Positions 20,282 to 32,958 of a DNA stretch of 64,000 nucleotides are shown piece by piece. The stretch lies in contig NW_015622543.1 in the NCBI RefSeq assembly GCF_000835495.1, positions 4,886,619 to 4,950,618 of the forward strand, in the 5' to 3' direction. The notes beneath the pieces are model-generated. The model was not told the origin of the DNA. It did not search any database and saw only the letters and a list, made by a program, of their open reading frames with translations. A program made the position numbers and the translations under genes. The stretch is from Cladophialophora immunda. Taxonomy: Eukaryota > Ascomycota > Eurotiomycetes > Chaetothyriales > Herpotrichiellaceae. Every line of letters begins with the position of its first letter. The first letter of the stretch is position 1.

Positions 20282-22410
20282 ATGTCAAGGGCGTCCACGG
20301 AGGAATCTGTCACTACGATGGCTACGGACTCGTCGTTTTACGATTCTTGCTCAACCGGAAGTTGGGACACTGAGATCAACTCGGATGACGGAGAAGATTA
20401 CCGTCGAGGTGATGACGACGATTTCCCTAGGACAGCACAGAGACTCAAGCCGCTTTTGACATTGAGCTTTAACAACTGGGGAAAAGAAAGTCACCAGAGA
20501 CCCAGACTTCTGTTTCGGGCTTTCGAGCCTGAACACGGATTGCGTGCTCGCTGCTTTCTGGACATGCGTCCTTCAACACTTCCACCGCCACCGCCCACGT
20601 ACGGCGGCAACAAATTCGGATCGTTGGTTTATCGACATCTTATCACAGACAAAACGTTTTCTTCCCCTTATTTGTCTTTTACACAAAATCCAAAAAGGGC
20701 GATAGAAGCACACCTCGCTAAGAGCTCAGCACACCTCTCTATAGCAGTCATTGACTATAATGTTCTCGAAGAGGAGATTAAGAGATTATATGGCACAGGC
20801 AATGGGCCTTGGCTTGTTCCAAGTATCGTCACAGACTATGGATTTAAGGACCTAAAGAAGATTGAAAAGGATCAGCCTGTTAAGCAGGGTGTCAAAGGGC
20901 AGGAGGGTTACACAGGAAGGGGCGAGGTGCGTGTTCCAGCACTATAACCAAACCTCGACTACTAACGAGATATAGTTCCTAATCTGGGGCTCTGTGCCCT
21001 GTGATCCTGTCGCTATCCTGTGTTGCGAGGAAGCCCTCCAGGTATATGAAGTTCTAAACTCGCTGAAAGATTCCGGATCAGTTATCGATTACGCCTCCGG
21101 TGTGTCTATTGGCCAAGTATGACTCGTTCAACTCGACTCCGGGTCTAAACTAACCGCTATAGTGTCTAAAGAGTATACCGTCTATGTACAAAGCAGTCGT
21201 GGCCCGAAAACTTATCAATGCCTTCAAGATTCCCGGGTATGAAAAGGCTCGCGACAATATTTATCTGAAGAAATTCATACAAGGAGTTGAGGCCAGTTCA
21301 CCAGAACCTAGCGATTCGGATTCCCTTCCCGACGAAGTTATCTTGAGTCGAGTACGTAACAGGTCAAGGAGCGCGGAGACAGTCAAGTATTCTAAGTCGG
21401 CTCGGATGACAGAGAGGGTGCACGTCACAGTTGAGGCACGAGAGAAGATGTTGAGGTCTGCCAATACAGCCTTACCGTGTCCCGAACCAGCTGAAGATCT
21501 ACAGGATCTTCTAGATTGTCAACTCGCAGAAATGGGATCAGAATTTGGCGTTACTACAGCGCCCTTCGACAGTCCTACATTGTCTCGGAGCAACGCTACA
21601 ATATCGGGCTTTAGGAGAACACCTGACCAGAGTCCCAGTGAAGGAATAAGACTCAAACCAACCGAAGTGCAAATGGACACCGGCGGTGACCGGATGGAGG
21701 AAGAGGATAAGACTGCAGACGATACCGTCGAGAGTTCTCGACCTCAAGAACATATCAAACACGTCGATGACCCTGAGGTCGATATCTTCGCGTGGCAGGT
21801 GCGGTGGTGGGCGACGATTCCGACGCCAACTCCAACTCCACTTCCTGTTTACACGAGGGAGCTACATAATCTCTCAACCTCGCAGCCGAATGATTCGACG
21901 ACAAAGTCTAACCGAACAGAGAAGAGAGACAGAGAACCTGCTATGACGGAGCAAGTGGTCATTCCCCCACAATGTCCAACAGCATGTCAGACAGAGAAGG
22001 AAGCATTATCGTCCAATATCATCGACTTAACGACGGAGGACACCAACTGTCATGCATCAGAAAAGGCGGCAAGTCTGAAGAATACCAACAGACTTGGGGC
22101 GAAAAGGCATCAGCGGAGACACGCAGTTACGAAAACAAGAACCAAAATTACCTCGAACTCGAACTCGACCTCGACTTTCAGGAAAGTCGACGTACGGCGC
22201 GGTAACTCTCACCGAATGAATTGTCCTTCCAAAGCCGCGCATGTCGATACCTCCATACTCAGCAGCCTGACCGAAGACGAGGACGAGATTCAAATCATCG
22301 CAGAAAGAAGATATCATAACCGACGTCGGCATGTCCGAAGAACTAAAACAATTATCACAATTCGCAGTCGGAGTTTGAGTGAGAGTATCATCTTCAATCA
22401 GCGAGGCTAA
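20282..22410 (+). CDS. DUF7587-type protein with ADP-ribosyltransferase-like block order
   Basis: Exons 20282-20926, 20976-21116 and 21163-22410 (introns 49 and 46 nt; GTGCGT and GTATGA donors; an ACTAAC branch-like site in the first) give 677 residues. After an acidic Ser-rich N-terminus, residues 74-270 form the recognisable domain: RPRLLFRAFEPEHGLRAR (R79), SSPYLSFTQNPKRAI (S132, T134), AVIDYNVLEEEI, then E215 at the first junction starting EFLIWGSVPCDPVAI. The order R, S-x-T, E resembles the R-S-E layout of the ADP-ribosyltransferase fold; this is inference, not demonstrated activity. The C-terminal ~400 residues are low-complexity, rich in Ser, Thr, Arg and Glu, with several basic patches suggesting a nuclear location. 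Exact start uncertain (ATG at 19976 also in frame). Confidence 0.75.
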
Positions 22411-23665
22411 GACACGAATCCTAGGTCATCCAAATCGGTCGTCTCATCATCTCTCGGAATCGTGGCTCTTGCTGTCTTCTTGGGGCTGTTCAACCTTGTT
22501 GGAGAGGTGTAAATTCCGAAGGGCTACTTCTTTCTAAACACGCAAGGGCAGATTCTAATGTACGACATTCCTTGGGCATCGCTAGAGTTGCAGCTGTGAG
22601 GTGTATCGTACTGGGACAGAGCATTCATGTTTTTGCTGTCCATTTGCTATCGTGACGGCGGAGGAATTAAGTGTACACGCTTCATGCCAACTCATTGCTT
22701 CTACCTTCAAGCAACAGAGCTGTCAACGGCAGATAGAGTGACCCCCTCTTGAAGATACTGTGTTCCAGGCGAGGGCAATCAGCGTAACCCTGCTTCAATA
22801 ACAGCCAAATCTTTCTTGTCTACCTTAGTGTGCTCAGTAGACCATCTCTTCTCCAGCGGTGGGCGACCACAAAGTTTTTCAGCTCGCCGGGAATGGTAGG
22901 ATAGGCATCTGAAACAAAAGGGCAGGTCTGGAAGGAGGATGACATCTTGTGTCAACTTGATCAGGTATCTTGAAAATGAGCTGTTCCGTTGTGCCTGCGA
23001 AAGTGAGTAAAGGTCCAGCTAGAGAAACCACCCCTTCAACAGCCGGCTCAGTATGAGGATCAAAGACTTGTTTAAGCAAGCCATGCGAGTAGCCGACGCG
23101 CAAGCCAGAGTCAATGAGCCATTGTTGTTGACATCAAACGAATTTGCTGTGTTGGAATGTTTGCTGGGCGAGAATGTTCAGCTCTCGCCTGCGCCTGCGC
23201 CCTGACTTTCAGCTGTTCGCTTGAGCGCGGTCGATCGCATGCCGAGCCCTGAGCCTCCTAACCCATCTCGGCTTGGCTCCTTTGGCAACAGGAACTTAGC
23301 AAAGACGATGCTTTGCAAGTTCAGAGTGCAGGCACTGCAGTCGACCAAGTCAACCTCAAATCTCCCAATACACGACTTTTAAATTCCCTCTTGCTCGCTA
23401 GAAAGCAGGCATCGACCTCAAATCTCCCTTCGCCAAGTCCTTACAGGCCTTTGCCGTCCTCAAACGCCCCAAATCCCAAACTGCGCCCTCTGGGAAACCG
23501 GCCCCCTTCCGACCGCCTGCCCACTGACGCGTAGAAAACTTGCAATCCACATCACGGCCGACATATCCCTGCGCTTCCATGGTTCACATACTCTCATAAT
23601 CCTCACCGTCAATCGAGGAGGGCGGATGCGAAGATGATCGCGCGGTTGGCGTTTTAATCAAGGAG
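22411..23665. promoter_or_regulatory. SET1 upstream region, 1.26 kb
   Basis: Between two plus-strand genes. A 75-codon minus frame at 22879-23103 has protein-like composition but no ATG and no recognised family. Otherwise nothing is seen except presumed 3' UTR and SET1 promoter. Confidence 0.4.
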
Positions 23666-26600
23666 ATGTCGCGCCCACAGGGCACTCACTCTCACTCCAA
23701 GTTCGCTGATTTCTTCCCGACGGCTCCCAGCGTTCAGCAACGGAAATCTTCGAAGCTGCTTGATCTCGACCGCTCCCGGCCGCGCCGCCCTGACGATCGC
23801 GCAGAAGATGCCAACACGAAAGAGAACCCTGCTCGACACTCGCTGAACTCATCATCCACCGCGTATCACCCACGTTTACCCGCCAAACAGGACAACTTGG
23901 CAAAGACTCCCGCCGTCACTGTGGTTCCGGAAGAAAGCGACCCGTACGCAGGCGACCTTCTCAATGGTGTTGGCTCAGCAAGTTCGTCCAGTACCGCTTC
24001 ATCGGTCTTTAGTGCTCCCGTCGCAAGCGCCGCCATGCCTGGCGCAAGTCATGTCAATTTCACCACTCTTACCCCTCTTACCAACTCCGACTCTCCTCCA
24101 AATGTTAAACTCATGAGCCCGACCGCTGACTCTGCCTCCCACCCCATGATGGGCGGCGGCAATAATGCGTCCACCCTCCATCAAGGGTCGATGACACCCC
24201 TCCACACACCGCCGACCCATCGAAGATCCGCGCGCGATGCCAATGCCGAAGTCAAAGGGACCAAATGTACCTACGATCCGGAACTTGACAAGACTCTGAA
24301 CTCCAAGGACAAACGGAAGCTGAAAGCGCAGTTCGAGGATTTCGGAGCAAAGCCTCAAGACAACTTCCAACCTCCTGACCCGCGGTCGGCCATTCCCAAC
24401 TACACAAAGGGTGTCGTGGGAAAAGGAAAAGCAAAATTTCGCCCTGCACCTTATAATCTCAAGTCGTGGGTGCCTGATCATGCAACCGCGGTTGCGCCGC
24501 CCCCCCCGACCACCGTCGTCGTCACCGGTTTCGACCCGATGACACCGCTGTCACAGATCAGTGCACTATTTTCCAGCTTCGGCGAGATCGAGGACTTGGA
24601 CAATAAAACTGATCCGGTCACTGGGCGGTTTCTCGGCATCTGTAGCATCGCCTACCAGGACTGCGCCTCCTTCCAAGGCGGGGGACCGATCTCCGCAGTC
24701 CTCGCAGCCAAAACAGCATATCTTGAGGGCAAGCGCGGACAAAGGATAGGCTTGAAGACTGTGCAGGTGGCCATTGACCGAGATGGATCTGTAACGGAGA
24801 AGTTGGTGGAAAAGGCAATCGCATTGCACCGGAAAGAGAGTGGATTCACAAACCAGTCACGCATCCAACCGTCTCCATCTCCCTCAACACCAACAGCAGT
24901 CCAGTCACCAGGATTTGCGAAGTCTACCGGCCCGCCGCCAACTGCGCCAAAGGGGCCGTCAGGAAAGCCACCTTCTCGACCGCAGTCTACGTTCCAAGCC
25001 CCATTCGGACTCCCCGTTAAACCAGAGAGACCAAGCAAGCCTGTGGTCGCAACCGCTTCGCTTGTCGAGACGACGCCAATAGCCGAAACATTAAAAGTAC
25101 CCTATATCTTCATCGCGCATTGTTACGTACCAGTTATGAGCACTACGATCCCGCACTTGAAGAAGAGGTTAAGGATGTATGATTGGCGGGATGTCCGCTG
25201 CGACGAGACGGGATACTTTATCACATTTGAGCAGTCGCGAAACGGGCAGATGGAGGCTAAGAAGGTGTTTCACGGCTGCCATATGCAGCCATTGTTTACA
25301 TATGTGATGAACTTGGAATTACATCTCAACGGGAATCACAAGGCGGTCAGTGCAGCAGACGCTATACCTACGTCGACGGGGCCTGTCGATTTCGTCTATT
25401 CCAGGCAAGCTTATAGGCTAAGGAAAGAGCACGATCTCGACCTCGAGGAAGAAAAGCGACAGCGTGCAAGAGATTTGGATCCTTCTAGGGCTGTTGTGCA
25501 GCTTGTCATACAGGAGCTCCGGGATAAGCTGCTGGAAGATGTGAAATCACGCATCGCTGCCCCTGTCCTCTACGAGTATCTTGATCCGAGCAGACATGCA
25601 GAAAGGCGAAGAATCCTCGGTGTGAGTGATCCCGAGGGGACCCGGAGGCAGGGTTATGCCGATGAAGGCTCTCAGACCCCAGACTCGCGCCTGGGTACCG
25701 GGCGACGCCCGCTTGGAAGCAAAAACCTCAATATTCTTTCCCTGCCGAAAATTGGCAAGAGGCCTGGCGCAGACAGAGGCATGGTTGGTTTCCGTGATGA
25801 GAGAAGGAAAGCTCCAACAACGAGGCACAATGTCAGGCCGTTGTTTCACCAGCTGGCCCAGTTTCATGCCGACGACGATTCCGACGACGAACGGCGGACG
25901 TCGGTCACTCGTGACACAGAAGACCCGGAGAGCCGCCCTCCTAGCCGGATGAGTATGACCTCTATATCCGACGACGACGACGAACTTCTGCGCAAGGTGA
26001 CAAAACGCCGCCTCCATGCTCGAGAGGAATCCGAGATGGGAGACAGCGTGGTCAAGGATGAGCTTGACGCGAGCAAGCAAACTGCGGAAGATCTCATCAT
26101 CGCCAAACTCGAAAGGAATATTTACGAGATGTCCCCATCGTCGCGCAAACGAAAGAGGCTAGTGAAAGAGCTGGAGGCCCGTAAACGTCAAAAGGCAGAC
26201 GACGAGTTGTTTGGCATTGGCCAAAATGACTTGGATCGGGAAGGATCAGAGGATATCAAAGTGGAAACTCCGATTGAAGCGACGCCTGATATCGATTCGG
26301 ACGCTGCCAAGGTCAGGAAGCCGAAGCCGAAGAAGAAGACCAAGAAACAAATCTTGGAAGAGCAAGAAGCACTCCGACGAGCGCAAGCAGAGGCTGAAGC
26401 AGCTGAAGTGGTGGATAATGTTCTGGAATATGCTGAGGAAGAAGAGGCTCTCGCTGAAGCTGCCGAATGGAGGCCAGAAGTGGAATGGGGCGTCTCAGCC
26501 GTGGAGCCTTTGCCTACCGTCGATGACGACGATAATATCATTCCTGATCTTCGCGGATGGCAAGCGAGTCTGTTTGACGAAGAAGATCTTGAATTTTTGT

Positions 26601-27521
26601 CATCGGCAATGAAGTTGAAGAAGGCTATGGATATTGGCGATCCGATGGCGTGGGCCTGGAAACAAGAGCGGATTCGAAATCTCAAACCTGGGACGCAGCC
26701 GGGTGCCCTTAGGACGGAACCACCCATTGACGGATATTATGTTCCCAATCCATCCGGCTCGGCAAGGACGGAGCCTGTACGAAGAATCCTCGAGTCCGAG
26801 AAGTCGAAGTATCTGCCTCATCGCATAAAGGTTCAGAAGGCCAGGGAGAAGAGAGAGGCGGAAGCTAAGAAGGATCCTGGCAAGCAAGTCGTGGAACTGC
26901 CCAAAGCTTCTTCCCGCGGCAAGCGTGCCGACGATCGACGCACTGTCAAAGATCTGGACAGGCAGCGGGAGATGCTACAAGGTATGGGTGAGGACGCCGA
27001 CGTCCTGCGATTCAACCAACTGCAGAAACGCAAGAAACCCGTCAAGTTCGCCAGATCTGCCATTCACAATTGGGGCCTGTATTCGCTGGAACGGATACAG
27101 GCAAGCGAGATGATCATCGAGTATGTGGGAGAGAAGATCCGGCAAGAAATCGCCGACTTGAGAGAGATCAAATACACCGAGAGTGGCATTGGCAGCAGCT
27201 ACCTCTTCCGAATCGATGAAGGGACTGTCGTGGACGCGACCAAGAAGGGTGGTATTGCAAGATTTATCAACCACAGCTGTTCACCGAATTGTACTGCCAA
27301 GATCATCAGGGTGGGCGGCACGAAACGGATCGTCATCTACGCTCTGAGAGATATTGAGAAAGGTGAGTGCTGTCCGTGTTTGAACTGGGCGTGTGAAGGC
27401 TGACCTATTCTCTCCAGACGAAGAACTAACGTACGACTATAAATTCGAGCGTGAGATCGGCAGTGATGATCGCATCCCGTGTCTCTGTGGCTCGGCGGTC
27501 TGCAAAGGTTTCCTTAACTAA
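23666..27521 (+). CDS. SET1: Histone H3 lysine-4 methyltransferase, COMPASS catalytic subunit
   Basis: Exons 23666-27362 and 27418-27521 (55-nt intron, GTGAGT..CCAG) give 1266 residues. Methylates H3K4 in promoters and 5' coding regions as part of COMPASS. Domain order: conserved N-terminus with [14 protein letters not shown]-like fold from about residue 282 ([25 protein letters not shown]); the Set1 second RRM-like region ([24 protein letters not shown]) near 480-560; acidic and basic linkers; N-SET with GSARTE, where R1034 matches a Win motif expected to bind the Swd3/WDR5 subunit, and [17 protein letters not shown] from about 1124 ([34 protein letters not shown]); post-[16 protein letters not shown]. 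The intron splits the SET domain, and the second exon is essential for ELTYDYKF and post-SET. Confidence 0.97.
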
Positions 27522-28598
27522 TACTCCGGCATCTCCAGTGGCAGATGTTGAAATCCGTGGCGGGATCTGGCGGTTACATGCTTCTTTCGATGTTATAAGT
27601 GTGCATTTGAAAATATGGAAGAGCATTTGGGTCCGGCGTTCTCTTCCATGCGGCATGATGAAAGGACGGACATCTGACAAAAGTCACGGCACAGCATGGG
27701 TCCATGGAAAGGCTGGGCCGGGTTTTATCTTTGCATTGAGAGAATCGCCGAGGGCGGTGCCATATTGTGGGAGAGGCTGTGAGGAGTTCGCCAGGATCAT
27801 CGTAATCCTATTTCAACAAGGCAGGGGTGTGATGAGTCGCAGGCAAGTGGCCGACAGTGAACGAACTCCGTTAACTCAACTCAAGTGATGGAGCATTACA
27901 GAAGGGACGACACCGCCAATGAACGAGTTGGAGAGATTTCTCTCTCTCTTTTTGTGTACTTGTATCATCTCAACCTACTGCTTGACAAGCACAGCAACTG
28001 CACGCCGCACACAGCCCGAAGGGTCTGGTCACCCTGAAGAAGGACATCTAAGTAGTCCGTACATAGAGTAGGGGCTAAAGTGCTTTGCCTCCATGGGCGG
28101 CGTTTCCACAGAATTGGCTGTTCTCTGTCCCCTTGATCGAACCTTTTCAACTGAGCAGAGAGAGGCATGTGCTTCTGAGAGACCTTCACCTCCTCTTTCG
28201 AGATACGACAGGCACACAACGTAACATCTCTCTTGGGTGACTGTTTCCGGAGCGGTGCTGGTAGAAGGTCGCTTCTTCTCCCACGCAAGTCCCCAGCGAC
28301 GAACTGACAGCCCGACTTCCAACTCTCGCCCAGAGCCCAGAATGCGGTGTTTGCGAGCCCCTTGGTCCGTTGATGGCCGGGCCTGCTTCTGTGCAACCCA
28401 CAATCAATTCCATGCTCCTCTCTTGCGTCTCATCGTGGGTGACCTTGCAGGAGTTGGGTAGGTGCAATTTCGCAGTTCAATTGCCCAGCCAATCAATCAT
28501 ATTTATCTCGGCGGCTGACGGCGGAGGTGTTCTGGAGCGAGATGTGACAGGTGCAGCGGTTTCTGTCTTTACTACCGCAATCCGTGTCTGGGCTCTTC
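27522..28598. other. Intergenic between convergent SET1 and TRM112, 1.08 kb
   Basis: Two 3' flanks. Small frames on both strands are unsupported. No RNA gene or repeat seen. Confidence 0.5.
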
Positions 28599-29075
28599 TC
28601 ACACCAAATGCGCAGGCAATAGAAAGTTGCCCACGCCTTCCTTGATGGGATATTCAAAGCCGCAGTTTCCACAGACCAGTTTCCCCTCCGACACACCGGT
28701 CTCGAGGAGGAGGGTGTGTAACTTCTTCAGGACCTCCTCATCAATCTCCGCCTCCTTTGGAGCACCCTCTTGTTCGTGGTCTGGCTCGTCACCTTCGACA
28801 TCCATCTCGTGGTCCTCCTCCTTTGTTTCCGGGCTCATGTCGTCAAGATCCGCGGGGTTCTTCTCCGGGACCAGCGCCTGCAATCCCAATTCGGTCGCTG
28901 TGACGGTCAACGCCTCCCAGTTCACGCGCGGCAGGATGTTCTGCATGAATAACGGGTTGAACTCGATCTCGGTGCGTTCTAGCACGGCGTCCTTGAAGTG
29001 CAGCGGGAACGAGGCAGAGGAGGACTTGCAGGCCTTGACGGCGCAGGTCAGGAAGTTTGTGGTGAGGAGCTTCAT
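28599..29075 (-). CDS. TRM112: Multifunctional methyltransferase activator subunit Trm112
   Basis: 158 residues, single exon. Zinc-binding partner that stabilises several methyltransferases: Trm9 and Trm11 (tRNA), Mtq2 (eRF1) and Bud23 (18S rRNA). Visible family features are the N-terminal MKLLTTNFLTCAVKACKSSS, EFNPLFMQNILPRVNWEAL, and the C-terminal GKLVCGNCGFEYPIKEGVGN followed by FLLPAHLV. The protein is ~25 residues longer than typical homologues because of an acidic insert (about residues 77-110, rich in Glu and Asp) between the core halves. Divergent from the second DUF7587-like gene, with 2 kb between. Confidence 0.95.
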   Translation of the reverse strand: MKLLTTNFLTCAVKACKSSSASFPLHFKDAVLERTEIEFNPLFMQNILPRVNWEALTVTATELGLQALVPEKNPADLDDMSPETKEEDHEMDVEGDEPDHEQEGAPKEAEIDEEVLKKLHTLLLETGVSEGKLVCGNCGFEYPIKEGVGNFLLPAHLV

Positions 29076-31094
29076 TTTTGCTGGCTCGACGGACTGGAGC
29101 AGAGAGCGAGAGAGAAATCAGAGGACTGGGTGAAGTGGAAAAAGTCCTCTCTTGCGCCAAGCCAAAGACCCGTCGAGACAAAGATCTTAGAAATTTGGTA
29201 GCAATATCCTGCTAAATACAGAGTTCTTAAAGGTTGGCTTGAGAGCAGTTCGGTACAACTTGGAGCAGTGTCGCTGGTTTCTACACTTGGTTTATTACGA
29301 AAAGTGTTGGTAGTAAATCATCAACGTTTGGAGTTGTCCAACTCCATGAATTTAATATAATATTGCACTCGAGGAAAAGGAACGCCCTTGTCTTCACCCA
29401 GTGCAACCAAGGATTGTCCATTCCTCTCTTCATGGAAAGATCCACCTCAACCACAGCAGAAAGTAGAAAAAAAGATGTCCGGCACGCAGGTGACTTTGCA
29501 TCCATCACGGGAATCCGAAGACTCCCATCTCGAACGAAAAGCCTTAAAAGTGCCTCGATGCAAAATTCGGTCTAGTACGCCAATATGACCTACCACTCCA
29601 TTGATGGATGAAGGAATTGGCGGTTGATTATGCGTTCATATTGTATTTTCATGAAGTGTAATGAGAGAAAAAGAGAAAAGAGAATCGGCAAAGCGTGGGC
29701 GGTTGTTCGGTTTTTGATAATATCCGGGGCCGGAGAATCTCTCTTGCCGGGGCTTGTCCTCTTTGAGCCTGGCGCAGAATCCGGCCTTGGCATCGACAAT
29801 GATCTCGAGTTTTTTTCGCCCTTCTCTTTCGTGATCTTCCAAGCAACGTGTCCTTTAACAAACGCCATGGATGCCTTGCAGCAGCCGAATGAGCCATGTC
29901 TGGAAATGGGCGTCTCCTAGGCTCTTATGCTGAGATACCACCCATCCCTGGTTTGAGCTCCATCGTCCGCATTATGGGCAAGGCTTCACGTGTTGGAGGT
30001 CCACCAGGCGAACACGAGAAAGATCAAGCAAACGAATGCAAACCACTCCCTGTCCCAGCCTCGCCTCGTGCGAATGTCTCTTCCCTGCCCATTTCTCCTG
30101 GCAAACCCACAAACAGCCCTCAAAATATCGCGCCAGTCCTTCCTGGCTGGCGAGCAACCACACTCGGAAGCATCTTGACCTCTTCTCTCCCATGATCAAG
30201 ACGTGGATCCAAGGGGACACTCCAAACTCCCCAATTCATCGCAAGTGGGAGACCAAAATCTGGGCTTTTAGCAGGGCCCTGTCTACTCCACCCTGCTTCT
30301 TCTGGTCCTGGTGAGGAAGCAGGACTATTTTCATGACAGACACTCTTTGCAGTACTTTCTCCGTTGTATGGCCGATCCAATGCATTTTATGACAGTTTTG
30401 CTTAGGGCCGAGATAACTCTTTAGGTGTGATTCAACATCAAGGCCCTTGTGAGAATTCCCACGACTCCGTCAAGCCTTGTAAGGGAGCAAGGATGTTCGA
30501 TGTTTTATCATCTGCGAGAGCTGTTCGAAGACCTTGAACGATGCTCATCGAGAGTCATTGTTTTCACATGCCAGCCAGACCCAGCTTCAGGGAGGCAGAG
30601 CACATGCCAGCCTTTTCCCACCTGCGGACACCGTCATTTCGTCGCATATATATTTCAATCCAACCTCTTTATTTGTCTATTTGACATCTCATCTCCCATT
30701 TCTACCCATTCGCCTTCCATCCCTTCTGTTCTCAAACCTCCTTTACTCTGATCCATCCTGTGTCTCTATTCTCACATCCCATCTACCTCCTGCGTTCTTC
30801 CTCCATCGAACCTCACTTCATTCTCTTTCTGGCCTCATACCCGTAGCAGCTCTCTCGCCCAAGCTGACTCTTCTGTAAATGACCTTGGACTTTACTTCTG
30901 CTTATTTCTTCATACTTCTCATCCATCCCTCCTCGCCTTGACATCTTGACGCCATCATCTTCTTTGTCGTGTTTTCATCCTGTTCGTACGTGACTTCTAT
31001 CTCTTTCTTGCCTTTCTGATCCACTCTTCCGTGGCTGTTCCCCTTCATTCCTTCTTGACGTTCACGTTGCCTCTCTGTTCAATGGATTGACATC
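29076..31094. promoter_or_regulatory. Long divergent region TRM112 / DUF7587-like gene, 2 kb
   Basis: No convincing coding frame. The right third (about 30650-31090) is strongly pyrimidine-rich on the plus strand, leading directly to the ATG at 31095. This is typical of a fungal core promoter and 5' leader. Confidence 0.45.
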
Positions 31095-32885
31095 ATGGTC
31101 ATGCCGCGGCAGCAAGATTGGACCAGGTATAATCAATACCTTCGAAAGCCCTACTTCTACTGGGACAATGACGGCCTCGGCTTGTGCTGCTGCATCAACG
31201 AACCTCTAAGTCACTCTCGCGCTCCATTGGGATTCGAAAGACCGCTTGAGACCTTTGCGGAACTCACTGCGGACAAACCGAGACACCCCTTCAGATTGGT
31301 GATCTATAAGAGGGTCTCAGTTGAGGATGAATGGCTGTGGAGATTCTGTGGCCACCGCGTGAATATGGGGGCTGTATCGACTTGTACTCAAGCGATCTCT
31401 CGATATCTCTTTCGGCTCTGGCACGATGAGAGCGGCGGCGAAAACGCCGAAGGACATTTTAAGAGTGAACGTGAAAAGCAAGGTATGTGCGCTGACCTGG
31501 AACTCATGGGGGAACAGGACATCCAGGAAAGTTTACGTGGGCACATGGGAAACGCAAAAGTCAGTTTCCAAAGCCCGTGGGTGTCACTCGCCACATCGCT
31601 GCTTTGGATCTTCTCCAGAGCTCGCGCTCTAAAGGAGCGAGGATGCCGGAATTTCAGACTTGCGATTGTCGACACGTGGAATCTTGGTCAGGGAGCCTAC
31701 CTTTTTCACACCGAAGCGTTGCTCAGAGCGTATAATGCGGACAAAGGCCTTCCTTATCACAACATGGGCGTGCCAATGGTGTTGGTATGGAAAGAAATTC
31801 GTGCCCCGATGACAGTTGTGCGCCTGGACAAATTCTTTCCCAGTGTTTTGGAGAAGGGATACCTCAAGCCTGGGTACTTGAAATTGCAGCCTTTCCATTA
31901 CAATCCGGCGGATTCCGAATTCACCAAGAATCACAGCGCCAAAAGGAAGAAAGCAGGTCGTGGGTCGGACAACAAGAGATGTGGGAGCCGCCCGCGCAAG
32001 CCAGCGGAGATTCGGAACAAGATATTTCCAGGCCTGTCGCCATATGAGGCGTTTCAGGAGATAATGCGCGAACAGCAAGCTCCATGGAGGTTCCCGTGGA
32101 GACGCCTTGCCGGCAGGCTGACCCAGGGGGAGCGGATTGGCCGGAGGGTGGACCATTTTCGCGTCCCAATGGCACCATACCAGCTTGACGAATACGTCGA
32201 TTTTCTTAAAAGAGAGGTCACGGCGATTGAGTTCCAGTTCCCAATGTTGATTGCCCTGCTGTCGACTCGGACGAAGGAGGTGGAATACGACTCTATTCTC
32301 GATGCAATCCAAGACTGGGGCAGTAAGTGAGCATCTTAACCGAGTCAGTAACCGTCCCGCTAACGGCGATCAGGCGATGATCCGATGGTTCGCGCTCACA
32401 AACAGTGCATTGTGCGGGACAGTTCTTCGCCGAGCCTTCCAGAGTTGACCGTTTTTGAGAGACTGTCTCGAGACGCCAGTGAGAGGTTGGGGATCCCGGT
32501 TGTCAAGAATCAAAGCCTGCGGAAGTTCTGGGTCCTAAAGTCTCCGCACACTCAGATCCCTCAGCTTCAAAGCGAGAGCGAAAGGATATCGGACATCGTC
32601 AAAGGTCGCGAACAACTGTGTATGAGGCGCAAGGAAGAAAAAGCGAAGCGCAAAGCAGCCGAAAGGGCCAGCGCGAAATTGTGGAGAGATCAGGGGCCAA
32701 GAAAACGGCGCAAGATCGAAGCGCCTGGCCTGTTGTCGACGGAGCTGGGGGAGCAAGTCGACGGCTCCTGGACAAATTCATTCTGCAGAGATTCCTTTTG
32801 CGGCGCGGACGCCACTGCAGGCCGAGTTCCCACCCACGACTCCAAGCAGGAATCTCGAGCTGGCCTCGTCGAGGCTGCAAGCTAG
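31095..32885 (+). CDS. Diverged DUF7587-like protein
   Basis: Exons 31095-32322 and 32374-32885, with a 51-nt intron (GTAAGT..TCAG, CTAAC branch-like site), give 579 residues. I relate it to the DUF7587 gene at 20.3 kb by shared blocks in the same order: FRLVIYKRVSVEDEWLWRF, FQSPWVSLATSLLWIFSRA (compare SSPYLSFTQNPKRAI), FRLAIVDTWNL (compare LSIAVIDYNVL), and MVLVWKEIRAPMTVVRLDKF (compare EFLIWGSVPCDPVAILC). The glutamate before the last block is replaced by Met, so any transferase-like activity is doubtful. The C-terminal part is Lys/Arg/Glu-rich. The true 3' end is uncertain: coding-like segments in other frames continue to about 33282. No catalytic role is assigned. Confidence 0.65.
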
Positions 32886-32958
32886 GCATTAATACATCGG
32901 TCTCGAGCGATTTCACCTGGACGAGACTTTGGCGCCGGACACCACGACTGTCGACGGT

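Noticed and set aside
23999..24481. 160-codon minus frame inside SET1
   Set aside because: Shadow of the SET1 coding strand; no independent motif.
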